A stretch of DNA of 44,400 bases, from assembly GCA_046541805.1 (NCBI GenBank), contig JBKHCM010000009.1, positions 1-44,400 on the forward strand, in the 5' to 3' direction. Origin of the DNA: JAAAPF01 sp046541805 (GTDB lineage: Bacteria > Pseudomonadota > Alphaproteobacteria > Geminicoccales > Geminicoccaceae). The notes under the pieces are model-generated. The model had not been told where the DNA came from. It saw only the letters and a program-made list of their open reading frames with translations, and did not search any database. A program made the translations under genes and the position numbers. Shown here piece by piece: positions 1 through 8,853 of this stretch. How positions within the stretch are numbered: position 1 is the first letter of the stretch; each line of letters opens with the position of its first letter.

Positions 1-387
1 GCCGGCGGCCGGCTCGATCTGGTGAGCGACGATCCGGCGCGGGTCGCGGCCTGGTTCGACGCCCGCGGCGTCGCGGCGCTGCCGGCGTTGGAGCTGCCGC
101 GAGCGGTGTCCCTCGAAGGCGCGTTTCTCACCTACTACGACGGCTCGCGCGTCGCCGGGTTCGCGCTCGCGACACCGGCCGGACCGCTCGCCGTCCACCT
201 CCGGCCGGAGCCCGAGGTCGCCGCGGGGGCGGCGGCCGGGAGTGCCGACGGCCAGGGCCTGCACGCCGTCGCGGCCGGAGGTGGGGCTTGGCGCGCGGCG
301 GTGATCGGTGCCCCCGCGGCGCTGGAAGCCTCAGGCGTCGAGGGGTGGCTGCCGGCCGCGCTCGTCGCCGCCGACGCCCCGGGCTGA
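1..387 (+). CDS. C-terminal part of a probable anti-sigma factor (5' truncated)
   Basis: The reading frame is open back to the window edge (AGGRLDL before the first GTG at 22), so this is taken as the tail of a longer gene. The segment LVSDDPARVAAWFDARG followed by a LPALEL stretch, then a GAFLTYYDGSRVAGFAL strand, resembles the periplasmic C-terminal domain of membrane-anchored anti-sigma factors, in which a 'DP..V..WF..R' helix precedes a small beta domain. The last 57 bases overlap the 3' end of rmuC on the other strand. The N-terminal zinc-binding domain and membrane helix would lie outside the window, so the assignment rests on weak similarity. A hypothetical protein starting at GTG 22 is the alternative. 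Confidence 0.45.
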   Translation, partial: AGGRLDLVSDDPARVAAWFDARGVAALPALELPRAVSLEGAFLTYYDGSRVAGFALATPAGPLAVHLRPEPEVAAGAAAGSADGQGLHAVAAGGGAWRAAVIGAPAALEASGVEGWLPAALVAADAPG

Positions 388-1596
388 GGCGGCGCCTGCG
401 CCGTCACCGCGGCGCAGCCCGTCGAGCCGGTCGAGCGGTCGCTCCAGGGCCCTGAGGCGCGGGCCTTCGAGCGAGGCGAAGAGGGTCTGAGCTTCCTCGA
501 GCTTGCGACCCAGGCGGTGGAGCTCGTCCTTGAAGGCGCCCCATTCGCCGCGAAACCGGCTCATCTGCGAAAGCAGCTCGTCGGTGGCCTCGGCGAGGGT
601 GAAGGTCTCCACGGCCTCGCGGATGACGCAGAGTACAGCGAAAAGGCTCGCCGGCGCGCACGGCACCACCTTCTTCGCGAGCGCCTCGTCGACCAGCTCC
701 GGGCGCCGCTCGAAGATGAAGCCGGCCAGCGGCTCGTTGGGAATGAACAGGAGGACGTAGTCGACGCTGTCCTCGCCGCGCCCGTAGGCGCGCCCGCCGA
801 GCTCCTTCACCTTGCTGCGGACGTCGTTCAAGAACGTGCGCTCGAGTCGCGTCTTCTCGCTCGGCTCGCGCGCCTCGACATAGCGGAGATAGTTGTCGAG
901 CGGGAACTTGACGTCCATGTGCACACAGCGGCCGTAGGGCAGCTTGAAGGTGAAGTCCGGGCGGCCGCCGCCGCCGAGAACCTGCTGACGCTCGTAGGAA
1001 AAGCCTTCGACCAGCCCGGCCTGACGCAGCACGTCCTCGGCGAGCCGCTCGCCCCACTGGCCGCGCTTTTGGCCGTGCCGGAGCGCCTCGCGCAGCCCGT
1101 CGGTGGTGCGGGCGAGCTCGGCGGTGGAGCGCGCCGCCTGCTCTAGCTGGGCCGAGACCTGGCCGAGTCCCCGCGCCCGCTCGCGCTCGAGCCCCATCAC
1201 CAGCTGGCGCACCCGCTCGAGCTCTTGGCCCATGCGCTCGAGTTCGTGGTCGATCGCCGCCTTCTTTTCGTCGAGCTGGCCCGCCTGGCGTCCGCGCTCG
1301 GCGCCGAGCCGGGCGTCGGCGAGGTCGATCAGACGCTCGCTGGAGCGCCCGAGGGCATCGAGGGCGAGCTCGCCGAAAGACGCCCGCGCCCGCTCCAGCA
1401 TGGCTTCGGTCGCCATGCGGTGGCGGTCCTCGCTGGCCTCGAAGAGCTCGCGGGCCAGTCGACGAACGCGGTGCTCGCGGACGGGGGCGAGCTTGAGGCC
1501 CAGGCCCAGGCCGACGACGAGGCCGAGCCCAGCGGCGACCGCGGCGACCGTGACGCTGTCGGCGGCACGCAAGGCGGCGAGCCATGCCTCGATCAC
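331..1596 (-). CDS. rmuC: DNA recombination protein RmuC
   Basis: 421 residues. An N-terminal membrane helix (about residues 13-34) is followed by a long coiled-coil region rich in E, R and Q (about 45-175) and then the RmuC domain, recognised by GQKRGQWGERLAEDVLRQAG, GGGGRPDFTFKLP and MDVKFPLDNYLRYVEA. RmuC proteins are predicted nucleases that limit DNA inversions at short inverted repeats. The start is GTG at 1596, just before the hydrophobic segment; no better start lies inside. The extreme C-terminus is low-complexity (GAASARGVGG) and overlaps the convergent gene. The gene appears monocistronic. Confidence 0.93.
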   Translation of the reverse strand: MIEAWLAALRAADSVTVAAVAAGLGLVVGLGLGLKLAPVREHRVRRLARELFEASEDRHRMATEAMLERARASFGELALDALGRSSERLIDLADARLGAERGRQAGQLDEKKAAIDHELERMGQELERVRQLVMGLERERARGLGQVSAQLEQAARSTAELARTTDGLREALRHGQKRGQWGERLAEDVLRQAGLVEGFSYERQQVLGGGGRPDFTFKLPYGRCVHMDVKFPLDNYLRYVEAREPSEKTRLERTFLNDVRSKVKELGGRAYGRGEDSVDYVLLFIPNEPLAGFIFERRPELVDEALAKKVVPCAPASLFAVLCVIREAVETFTLAEATDELLSQMSRFRGEWGAFKDELHRLGRKLEEAQTLFASLEGPRLRALERPLDRLDGLRRGDGAGAASARGVGGDERGRQPPLDA

Positions 1597-1732
1597 GCCG
1601 CGGAACCGCGGTCGGGAGGCGACGTTGTTGCGCTGTCATCTTGCATGTCTATCGTCCCTCGCTAGAACACCCGCGCTGCGCCCCGCGCGCGCGGCGCCTC
1701 ATGCGTCAAGCTCGCCGCTCGGAGTGTCGCCC

Positions 1733-2797
1733 ATGCACGCCCTGCCGAAACGGGTCTTCACCCGCCGCCGTCTGTTGAATGCGGGCGTCGCCGTCGCCGC
1801 CGTCGTGCCGTCCCTGCCCGCCACGCTCAAGGCCCAAGCCGACGAGCTCGTCCTCTTCAACTGGGACAGCTACATCGATCCACAGACCATTCCGGAATTT
1901 CAGGAGGCCACCGGCATCCGCGTCCGCTACGAGCTGTTCGCCTCCAACGACGAGCTCTTCGCCAAGCTGCGCGCCGGCAATCCGGGCTACGACGTCGTCT
2001 TCCCGTCCAACGATTGGGTGGCACGCATGCGGGCGGCCGAGATGTTGATGCCGCTCGACAAGGAGCGTTTGCCCAACCTTGAGCACATCCGTGGTAACTT
2101 CATGGACCCGCCGCACGACCCGGGTCGTGAATACTCGGTGCCGTATTTCTGGGGGACCGTCGGCATCGGCTACCGCAAGTCGGTCGCGAGCCCGACCAGC
2201 TGGGCGGCACTGTACGATGGCGACGAGCATGCCGGCCGCATCGCCGTGCAGCGGGAGAACGACACGCTGCTCTCGGCACTGAAGTACCTCGGTTACTCGA
2301 TCAACACGACCGATCCGGCGAAGCTGGACGAGGCCGTGCAGTTGCTGTTGCGGGCGAAGCGCCATTTCAAGACCTTCGCACCGGACACCGGGCAGGACTT
2401 GCTACTGTCACGCGAGGTCGATCTCGCGCTGGAGTACAATGGTGACATCCTGCAGGTGATGGAAGAGGATGACGACCTCGCTTACGTCGTCCCGGAAGAA
2501 GGCAGCATCATCTGGGAAGACGACATGGTGATCCCCAGGGGCGCGCCGCACGTCGAAGCCGCGCACGAGTTCATCAACTACGTGCACGACCCGGAGAACA
2601 ACGCGCAGATCGCCGAGTGGGTGATGTACCCGACGCCGAACGAGGCGGCGAAGTCGCGGTTGCCCGAGGAGATCACCGGTAACTCCGCGATCTACCCGCC
2701 GGACGCGATCCTCGATCTCTGCGAATACGCCGCCTATCAGGGCGAGGAGGCGCAGTCGCTACGCGATGCCGCGATGACCCGCGTGCTCGCCGGTTGA
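1733..2797 (+). CDS. potD: Spermidine/putrescine-type ABC transporter substrate-binding protein
   Basis: 354 residues. The N-terminus FTRRRLLNAGVAVAAVVPSL has a twin-arginine pair followed by a hydrophobic stretch ending near TLKAQA, so export by Tat is likely. The mature protein begins with LVLFNWDSYIDP, the hallmark of PotD/PotF-like polyamine receptors, and continues with the typical RYELFASNDELFAKLRAGN. ATG 1733 is chosen because GGAG (1721-1724) sits 8 bases upstream and because the signal peptide starts there; the frame is open further upstream only by chance. It is the first gene of a four-gene unit with both permeases and the ATPase. Whether the ligand is spermidine, putrescine or a related amine cannot be read from the sequence. 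Confidence 0.92.
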   Translation: MHALPKRVFTRRRLLNAGVAVAAVVPSLPATLKAQADELVLFNWDSYIDPQTIPEFQEATGIRVRYELFASNDELFAKLRAGNPGYDVVFPSNDWVARMRAAEMLMPLDKERLPNLEHIRGNFMDPPHDPGREYSVPYFWGTVGIGYRKSVASPTSWAALYDGDEHAGRIAVQRENDTLLSALKYLGYSINTTDPAKLDEAVQLLLRAKRHFKTFAPDTGQDLLLSREVDLALEYNGDILQVMEEDDDLAYVVPEEGSIIWEDDMVIPRGAPHVEAAHEFINYVHDPENNAQIAEWVMYPTPNEAAKSRLPEEITGNSAIYPPDAILDLCEYAAYQGEEAQSLRDAAMTRVLAG

Positions 2798-2807
2798 GGC
2801 CGCACGG

Positions 2808-3716
2808 TTGCAGTCCTGGCGCGAGCAGCCGGCGGCGTTCTTCATCTTCGTCCTGCCGGCGAGTTTGTGGCTGCTCGCGTTTTTCTTCGTGCCCCTGGCA
2901 CTGATCTGGGCGATCAGCTTCGGGGAGCGGGCCGGACCGGTGGACATCGCCTTCACCTGGACCTGGGCCAACTACCTCGAGGCCCTCGGTCCCCTCTACC
3001 TCGGCCTCTTTTGGAAATCGCTCTGGATCGCCGCCATCGCCACCGCCGTCGTTCTGGTGGTGGCGTTTCCCGTGGCCTTTGCGATCGCCTTCGCGCCCGC
3101 GCGCGCCAAGTCGTTGTTGTTGTTGCTGGTGGTCCTGCCCTTTTGGACCAACATGCTCATCCGCACCTACGCCATGCTGGCGGTGCTGCGTGGCAACGGC
3201 TACCTGAATTGGACCCTCGAAGGGCTGTGGGAGGCGACGCGCTTGGTGTTGACGCCGGTGGGGTTGGGTTGGCTTCTGGGCGAGCGCTATGTGCCTCTGG
3301 AGCTGCTCTACAACAACACCGCGGTGATCTTCGGCATCGTCTATGTCTACCTGCCGTTCATGGTGCTGCCGCTCTACGCGTCGCTGGAGCGGCTCGATCG
3401 CTCGCTCTTGGAGGCCAGCCTCGACCTCGGCGCCAGCCAGCTACGCACCTTTTTCTCCGTTGTTGTTCCGATGGCGCGTCCGGGTATCGTCTCCGGTCTT
3501 ATGCTCGTCTTCATCCCGGCCATCGGCACCTTTTTGATATCCGATCTTTTGGGCGGTCCGGACAGCCAGCTTTTGGGCAACATCATCGAGCGCCAGTTCA
3601 AATCGGCGAACGACTGGCCGGTCGGGGCGGCGATGTCGTTCCTCTTGCTCTATGTCGCCTTCGCGTTGTTGATTCTGAGGGCTTGGCTCGGTGGGCGCGG
3701 CCGTGGCATTGCTTAA
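2808..3716 (+). CDS. potB: Polyamine-type ABC transporter permease (PotB-like)
   Basis: 302 residues with about six membrane helices, the first starting near residue 9 (AAFFIFVLPASLWLLAFFF). The cytoplasmic EAA loop that docks to the ATPase is seen as EASLDLGASQLRTFFSVVVP. The likely start is TTG at 2808, ten bases after the potD stop. A long periplasmic insert between helices (about residues 130-165) is usual for PotB. The 3' end overlaps potC by up to 26 bases, pointing to coupled translation. It pairs with PotC to form the channel of the importer. Confidence 0.9.
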   Translation: MQSWREQPAAFFIFVLPASLWLLAFFFVPLALIWAISFGERAGPVDIAFTWTWANYLEALGPLYLGLFWKSLWIAAIATAVVLVVAFPVAFAIAFAPARAKSLLLLLVVLPFWTNMLIRTYAMLAVLRGNGYLNWTLEGLWEATRLVLTPVGLGWLLGERYVPLELLYNNTAVIFGIVYVYLPFMVLPLYASLERLDRSLLEASLDLGASQLRTFFSVVVPMARPGIVSGLMLVFIPAIGTFLISDLLGGPDSQLLGNIIERQFKSANDWPVGAAMSFLLLYVAFALLILRAWLGGRGRGIA

Positions 3717-4542
3717 GCTCGGCGTTCCCCCCGGCCCGCTCGACTATACCCGCCGTTGGTGGCTGCGCGCTTGGCTCGCACTGACCTTCCTATTCCTCTA
3801 CGCGCCGATCGCGATTTTGGTCCTTTTCAGCTTCAATGACAGCCGCCGGAACATCGTCTGGCAGGGATTTACCCTCGACTACTACATCGCGGCGGCGAAT
3901 AATAGGTCGCTGATCGAGGCCTTCACCAACAGCCTGGTGATCGCCCTGCTGTCGACGGCGATCTCGGTGGTCCTCGGCGGGCTGTTCGCGCTCGCGCTCT
4001 ACCGGTTCCGCTTTCCGGGCAAGCCCGCGGTCGAGGCGGCGAACCAGTTGCCGATCGTGGTCCCCGAGATCTGCATGGGCGTGGCCCTCCTGGTCTTCTT
4101 CGCCGAGGTGGGGTGGCCGCGCGGGCTGCCCTGGCCGCTGAGCCTCGCCAACATCGTCGCCGGCCACGTCGCGTTCAGCTTTCCCTTCGTCGCGGTCGTG
4201 GTGCGCGCCCGCCTCGCCGGGTTCGACCGGGCGCAGGAGGAGGCATCGCGCGATCTCGGTGCGTCCGAGTGGCAGACCTTTCGCCGGGTGACGCTGCCCT
4301 ACATGCGACCGGGGCTGGTCGCCGGTGGTCTCTTGGCGATGACGCTCTCGCTCGACGACTTCGTCATCACCTTCTTCACCAGCGGGCCGGACACGCTGAC
4401 CTTTCCGGTGAAGGTCTACTCGATGGTGCGCTTCGGGGCGACGCCCGAGGTCAACGCCGCCTCGACCGTGCTCATCGTCATCACGATCGCGCTCACCGTC
4501 GTCGCCATGCGACTGCAGGCGCCGCCCAGAGCCGGAGTGTAG
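3691..4542 (+). CDS. potC: Polyamine-type ABC transporter permease (PotC-like)
   Basis: 283 residues, six predicted membrane helices, and an EAA loop EASRDLGASEWQTFRRVTLP. The motif YAPIAILVLFSFNDSRR near the N-terminus is typical of PotC/PotI. Two GTG codons, 3691 and 3703, are in frame and both lie inside the end of potB; the second is equally possible. It is the second half of the permease dimer, with potA starting 5 bases after its stop. Confidence 0.9.
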   Translation: MGAAVALLKLGVPPGPLDYTRRWWLRAWLALTFLFLYAPIAILVLFSFNDSRRNIVWQGFTLDYYIAAANNRSLIEAFTNSLVIALLSTAISVVLGGLFALALYRFRFPGKPAVEAANQLPIVVPEICMGVALLVFFAEVGWPRGLPWPLSLANIVAGHVAFSFPFVAVVVRARLAGFDRAQEEASRDLGASEWQTFRRVTLPYMRPGLVAGGLLAMTLSLDDFVITFFTSGPDTLTFPVKVYSMVRFGATPEVNAASTVLIVITIALTVVAMRLQAPPRAGV

Positions 4543-4547
4543 CGGCC

Positions 4548-5639
4548 GTGCCCGAGCCCATCGTTCGCATCGAGCGCGTCACCAAGCGCTTTGGCGCCGA
4601 ACCGGCGGTCGAGGACGTCAGCCTGGAGATCGCCCGCAACGAGTTGTTCGCGCTGCTGGGCCCCTCGGGCTGCGGCAAGACCACGCTTTTGCGGATGCTC
4701 GCCGGCTTCGAGCGGCCGAGCCAGGGTCGCATCCTCATCGACGGCAAGGACATGACGGCGGTGCCGCCGAACCGCCGCCCGGTCAACCTGGTGTTTCAAT
4801 CCTACGCCGTGTTCCCGCACATGACCGTGGCGGAAAACGTGGCCTACGGTCTCAGGGTCGACGGCACCGCCCGCGGCGAGATCCGCCCGCGGGTCGCCGC
4901 CGCGCTCGAGATGGTGCGGCTCGCGGGCTATGCCGAGCGCATGCCCGACCAGCTCTCCGGCGGTCAGCGCCAGCGGGTCGCCCTGGCCCGTGCGCTCGTC
5001 AAGCGCCCCAAGATGCTCCTGTTGGACGAGCCGCTCTCGGCCCTCGATCGCAAGCTCAGGGAGGACATGCGGTTGGAACTCGTCCGCCTGCAGCACGAGG
5101 TCGGCATCACGTTCGTTTTCGTCACTCACGACCAGGAGGAAGCGCTGTCGATGGCGAACCGCGTCGCGGTGATGGACGCCGGCCGGGTCCTGCAGGTGGC
5201 CGACCCGCGCACCCTCTACGAGAACCCCACCCATCGCTTCGTCGCCGACTTCATCGGCACGATGAACACCCTCGAGGTCGAGGTGGAGGGGATCGAGGGC
5301 GCGAGCGCGCGGGTCCGCCACCCGCTCCTGGGCGAGCTCGTCGTCGCGCGCGCGGCCCCGCACGTCACCGGCGGGGTCCTGATCATTCGCCCCGAGAAGC
5401 TGCGGCTCGACGTCGCCACGGCGCCGGTCGCGGGCGAGCGGATGCTCGACGCGGTGATCGAGCAGGTGGCCTATTACGGCGACCTCAGCTTCGTCTTCGT
5501 GCGCCTGGCGGACGGCACGCGCGTCCAGGTGAGCCGCTACAACGTCAACCGCATCGACCAGGGGGATCCGCCGCCGGGCACGCGCTGCCGGATCGGCGTT
5601 CATCCCGAAGACCTGCTCCTCGTCGACGACGGCGGCTGA
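4548..5639 (+). CDS. potA: Polyamine-type ABC transporter ATP-binding protein
   Basis: 363 residues. Walker A GPSGCGKTT, Q-loop VFQSYAVFPHMT, signature LSGGQRQRVALARAL, Walker B MLLLDEPLSALD and switch histidine FVFVTHDQEEAL are all intact in the first 240 residues. The C-terminal part is a TOBE/OB domain (RPEKLRL...YYGDLSFVFV), as in PotA, FbpC and related importers. GTG at 4548 is chosen: GGAG at 4534-4537 gives a usable spacing and the coding similarity begins here, although the frame is open upstream. It is placed last in the operon, whereas enteric pot operons put potA first. Confidence 0.92.
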   Translation: MPEPIVRIERVTKRFGAEPAVEDVSLEIARNELFALLGPSGCGKTTLLRMLAGFERPSQGRILIDGKDMTAVPPNRRPVNLVFQSYAVFPHMTVAENVAYGLRVDGTARGEIRPRVAAALEMVRLAGYAERMPDQLSGGQRQRVALARALVKRPKMLLLDEPLSALDRKLREDMRLELVRLQHEVGITFVFVTHDQEEALSMANRVAVMDAGRVLQVADPRTLYENPTHRFVADFIGTMNTLEVEVEGIEGASARVRHPLLGELVVARAAPHVTGGVLIIRPEKLRLDVATAPVAGERMLDAVIEQVAYYGDLSFVFVRLADGTRVQVSRYNVNRIDQGDPPPGTRCRIGVHPEDLLLVDDGG

Positions 5640-5745
5640 GGCCATGTTGACGCGCGGCGATCGTTGCGGGCATAGGAGCGATGCGCGAACATGAGAGGAT
5701 GCTACTTTCGCGCGGAGATATGCGTACGGCTCGCGAGGGGGTAGC

Positions 5746-6900
5746 GTGGCCAGCTCTCGGCGTAGGATTCCGCGTCCGCCGATCGTGCCCACGCTCGCGG
5801 TCGTGGTGCTCATCGCGGTCATGATCGTCCAGGCGGCGAGCTGGCGGATGATATCGAGGACACTGCAGGCGGACGAGCCGGCGCAGCTGGTCATGCTCGT
5901 CGGCCTCGAGCGCTCTTTGGAGGCCTTGAAGGACGCCGTCCTCCACCCACACAGCGCCCGTCCGGTCGACAACGTCGCCGCGGCCCGTGCCGCGGTGGTC
6001 GAACGTCTGTACCGTCTGGAGGACGCGGCGGGCCGCGCCGACGCGGCGCCGCCCGACGGCGTCGTGGCCGAGGCGGAACGGGCACTCTTGGCCGTTAGCG
6101 CTTGGCAGGCGCGGCCAGGGCGGCCGGTCACTCGCCTCGCGGCGGCGGACGCGGTCGCACGTGCCCACGCCGTCGCCCGCGTCGGGGTTTTCACCGCCCA
6201 GCAGGAAGCGCTCGCCTGGTCGCGCAGCGTCGATCGTCAGATCGACCGGATCCTCAAGGTGACCACGGCGTTCTGGTTGGCCGTCGCCGTCGGCGGTGCC
6301 GCGGTCGGTGTCGCCTTCGCGCGCGTGCGGCGCCGCGCCCGCCGCCGTTTGCGGCAAACCGAGCGGGCGCTCGTGCGCAGCGAGCACCTCGCCCGGCACG
6401 ATGCCCTCACCGGCGTCGCCAACCGCCGCCGCTTGGACGCCGAGCTCAACGCCGCGATCCGCGCCGCCGCGGCGGGACCACCCTTCGCGCTCCATCTGCT
6501 CGACGTGGACGGGCTCAAAGCGATCAACGACCGCTGGGGCCACGCCGCCGGCGACGTTCTTCTTGCCGCGGTCGCACGGGCCCTGACCGCAAGCGTGCGG
6601 ACCGGCGACGTGGTCGGCCGCCTCGGCGGCGACGAATTCGCGGTCATTCAGCGCGACGCGACGCCCGAGACCGCTGCCATCCTCGCCAAGCGGATGCACG
6701 AGGCGGTGGCCGTGCCGGTGAGCGTCCGCGACGGCGCACGGGTTGTGCCGCAGGTCAGCATCGGCATCGCGCTCTACGGGGTCGACGGCACGACCGCGCC
6801 AACGCTCCTCGACGCGGCCGACGACCGCCTCTACCGCGACAAGCCGGAACGGTCCCTGGCGCGGTCACCGGACGGCTTGCGGCTCGTCCAGGGTGGCTGA
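5746..6900 (+). CDS. Membrane-anchored diguanylate cyclase (GGDEF)
   Basis: 384 residues. Helix 1 (about residues 17-33) and helix 2 (about 168-188) enclose a roughly 130-residue extracytoplasmic region of no recognised family, probably a sensor. A short coiled stretch (RLRQTERALVRSEHLARHD) leads into the GGDEF domain starting at DALTGVANRRRLD. The active-site GGDEF is intact at residues 294-298, and RTGD at 285-288 sits at the position of the RxxD product-inhibition site, so it should make cyclic di-GMP with feedback control. No EAL domain follows. The start is GTG 5746 with a purine-rich GAGGGG just upstream. The gene stops 6 bases from the convergent metY stop. Confidence 0.9.
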   Translation: MASSRRRIPRPPIVPTLAVVVLIAVMIVQAASWRMISRTLQADEPAQLVMLVGLERSLEALKDAVLHPHSARPVDNVAAARAAVVERLYRLEDAAGRADAAPPDGVVAEAERALLAVSAWQARPGRPVTRLAAADAVARAHAVARVGVFTAQQEALAWSRSVDRQIDRILKVTTAFWLAVAVGGAAVGVAFARVRRRARRRLRQTERALVRSEHLARHDALTGVANRRRLDAELNAAIRAAAAGPPFALHLLDVDGLKAINDRWGHAAGDVLLAAVARALTASVRTGDVVGRLGGDEFAVIQRDATPETAAILAKRMHEAVAVPVSVRDGARVVPQVSIGIALYGVDGTTAPTLLDAADDRLYRDKPERSLARSPDGLRLVQGG

Positions 6901-6906
6901 GCCTGC

Positions 6907-8193
6907 TCAGCGCGCCGCCCTGGCCAGCGCCTGGTCGAGATCGGCGATGATGTCCTCGACGCTCTCGATGCCGATCGACAGCCGCACCACGTCCGGTCCG
7001 GCGCCCGCCGCCTCCTGCTGCTCCGGCGTCAGCTGCCGGTGGGTGGTCGAGGCGGGGTGGATGATCAGCGAGCGCGTGTCGCCGATATTGGCGACGTGCG
7101 AGAACAGCTCGCAAGCGTCCACCATCGTCACGCCCATGTCGTAGCCGCCCTTGACGCCGATGGTGAAGACCGACCCGACGCCGTTGGGGCAGTACGTGTC
7201 GAGCTGCGGCGTGCGGTTCTGCGGCAGGCGCGGATAGGATACCCAAGCCACCTGCGGGTGCTCGGCGAGCCAAGCCGCCACCTTGTCGGCGTTGGCGACG
7301 TGGCGCTCCATCCTGAGGCTCAGCGTCTCCAGCCCCTGCAGCAGCAAGAACGCATTCATCGGCGACAGCGCGGGACCCATGTCGCGCAGCCCGATGGCCT
7401 TGCTGCGCACCGTGAAGGCCAGATTGCCGAAGGTCTCCCAAAAGCGCAGGCCGTGATAGGCGCTCGTGGGCTCGGTCATCAGCGGATATTTGTCGCTTGC
7501 CCCCCAGTCGAAGGTGCCGCCCTCGACGATAATGCCGCCGATCGAGTTGCCCTGCCCGCCGATGTACTTGGTAAGCGAGTGGGTGACGATATCGGCGCCG
7601 AAGCGGATCGGCTGGCAGAGGGCGGGCGAGGGCAGGGTGTTGTCGACGACGACGGGGACGTGATGGGCGTGCGCGATCTCCGCGATGGCGCGCATGTCGG
7701 CGACGATGCCGTCGGGGTTCGACGCGCTCTCCAAGAACACCGCCCGGGTCCGCTCATCGATGGCGTTCGCGAAGTTCTGGGGGTCGCGCGGATCGACGAA
7801 GCGGGTGTGCCAGCCGAACTGTGGGAAGGTCTCCTTCATCTGGCTGATCGAGCCGCCGTAGAGCTTGAAACTCGAGACGACGTTGGTGCCCGGCGTCAGC
7901 AGGTTCAAGAAGGTGAGGAACTGCGCGGCGTGCCCGCTGGCGGTGGCGCAGGCGGCGACGCCGCCCTCGAGCGCGGCGACCCGCTCCTCGAGGACCGAGA
8001 CGGTCGGGTTGGTGAGCCGCGAGTAGATGTTGCCGAACTGTTGCAGGTTGAAGAGCGAGGCGGCGTGCTCGACATTCTCGAAGGCGTAGGACGTCGTCTG
8101 GTAGATCGGGATGGCGCGCGCCCCGGTGGTCGCGTCGGGCGCGTAGCCGGCGTGCAGCGCCAGCGTCTCGAAACCGTAGGCGTGCTCGCTCAT
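6907..8193 (-). CDS. metY: O-acetylhomoserine sulfhydrylase / aminocarboxypropyltransferase
   Basis: 428 residues, a pyridoxal-phosphate enzyme of the Cys/Met metabolism family that makes homocysteine from O-acetylhomoserine and sulfide. Diagnostic segments are FETLALHAGYAPD at the N-terminus, PIYQTTSYAFENVEHAA, the cofactor-binding VVVDNTLPSPALC, and SLTKYIGGQGNSIGG, which carries the Schiff-base lysine. Length matches MetY (about 425-430), longer than MetB/MetZ. ATG 8193 is preceded by AGGGGGAA at a good distance and overlaps the stop of the broken CoA-binding gene upstream (ATGA). That pairing is common in Alphaproteobacteria, where both genes are normally intact. Confidence 0.93.
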   Translation of the reverse strand: MSEHAYGFETLALHAGYAPDATTGARAIPIYQTTSYAFENVEHAASLFNLQQFGNIYSRLTNPTVSVLEERVAALEGGVAACATASGHAAQFLTFLNLLTPGTNVVSSFKLYGGSISQMKETFPQFGWHTRFVDPRDPQNFANAIDERTRAVFLESASNPDGIVADMRAIAEIAHAHHVPVVVDNTLPSPALCQPIRFGADIVTHSLTKYIGGQGNSIGGIIVEGGTFDWGASDKYPLMTEPTSAYHGLRFWETFGNLAFTVRSKAIGLRDMGPALSPMNAFLLLQGLETLSLRMERHVANADKVAAWLAEHPQVAWVSYPRLPQNRTPQLDTYCPNGVGSVFTIGVKGGYDMGVTMVDACELFSHVANIGDTRSLIIHPASTTHRQLTPEQQEAAGAGPDVVRLSIGIESVEDIIADLDQALARAAR

Positions 8194-8700
8194 GACGAAC
8201 TTTCCCCCTGGATGTCGGTCGGAGCGCGACCGCCGCCGGAGAGCTGCCGCGCCGTCGATGTCTCGGCGGAAATGACGCGGCGATGGACGCCGCGCCAGCC
8301 GATCTCGCCGAAGCGCCGTCCATATTCGATCTTCGCACAGCGGTCCATGCCGACCCGCGCCCCCGCGGCCTCGGCCCTTGCCGGCGCCGCGTCGTCGCGC
8401 AGGCCGAGCTGGATCCACATCACCGGCGCCTTCAGCGCCAACGCCTCGTCGACCATGGCCCCGGCCCTCCTCCGAGCGGCGAACCACGTCCGCGATGTGG
8501 GGCTTTTGCGGCGGTTCGGCGAGGCTGGTGTACACCATCTCGCCCTCGGCTCGTCTCGCCGGCGGCACGCGGGTTCACCGGCCATATCCGATCGCCTTCG
8601 CGCTGCAGGTACGCGTCGCGAAGTGGCTCGGGAGCATCGGATGCGTGCTCGTCGCCACCATCGCGAGGGTCTTCACACCCTTGACGATCCGCTTGATCCA
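8190..8700 (-). pseudogene. Decayed CoA-binding (YccU-like) protein gene
   Basis: Read right to left, the family's conserved blocks appear in order but in different frames: IKRIVKGVKTLAMVATSTHP (8699 downward), WPVNPRAAGET (about 8590-8558), EMVYTSLAEPPQKPHIADVV (about 8550-8490), then VDEALALKAPVMWIQLGLRD and CAKIEYGRRFGEIGW (about 8455-8290) in a third frame ending at 8190. In intact homologues these form one NAD/CoA-binding Rossmann protein of about 140 residues. At least three frameshifts separate them and the GASxxxxRPS block is degraded. No single frame could give a working product. The last fragment still overlaps the metY start. Confidence 0.8.
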
Positions 8701-8853
8701 AGCGCCGGCCTGGCGCAGCGGTTCGATTGGTCGAGCACCAACAGCATCGCGTCATCGCCGAGAGGGGCGCGCCGGCCGCCGTCGGGGTGCCAACGGTTCA
8801 CCTCGCCCGGAAGGCGAGAGAGCGCCGCGGCCGATCCCTGCGCCCGGGCGCCG

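Noticed and set aside
22..387. A complete 121-residue gene starting at GTG 22
   Set aside because: The same frame is open to the window edge and the similarity starts before that GTG, so a truncated longer gene is more likely.
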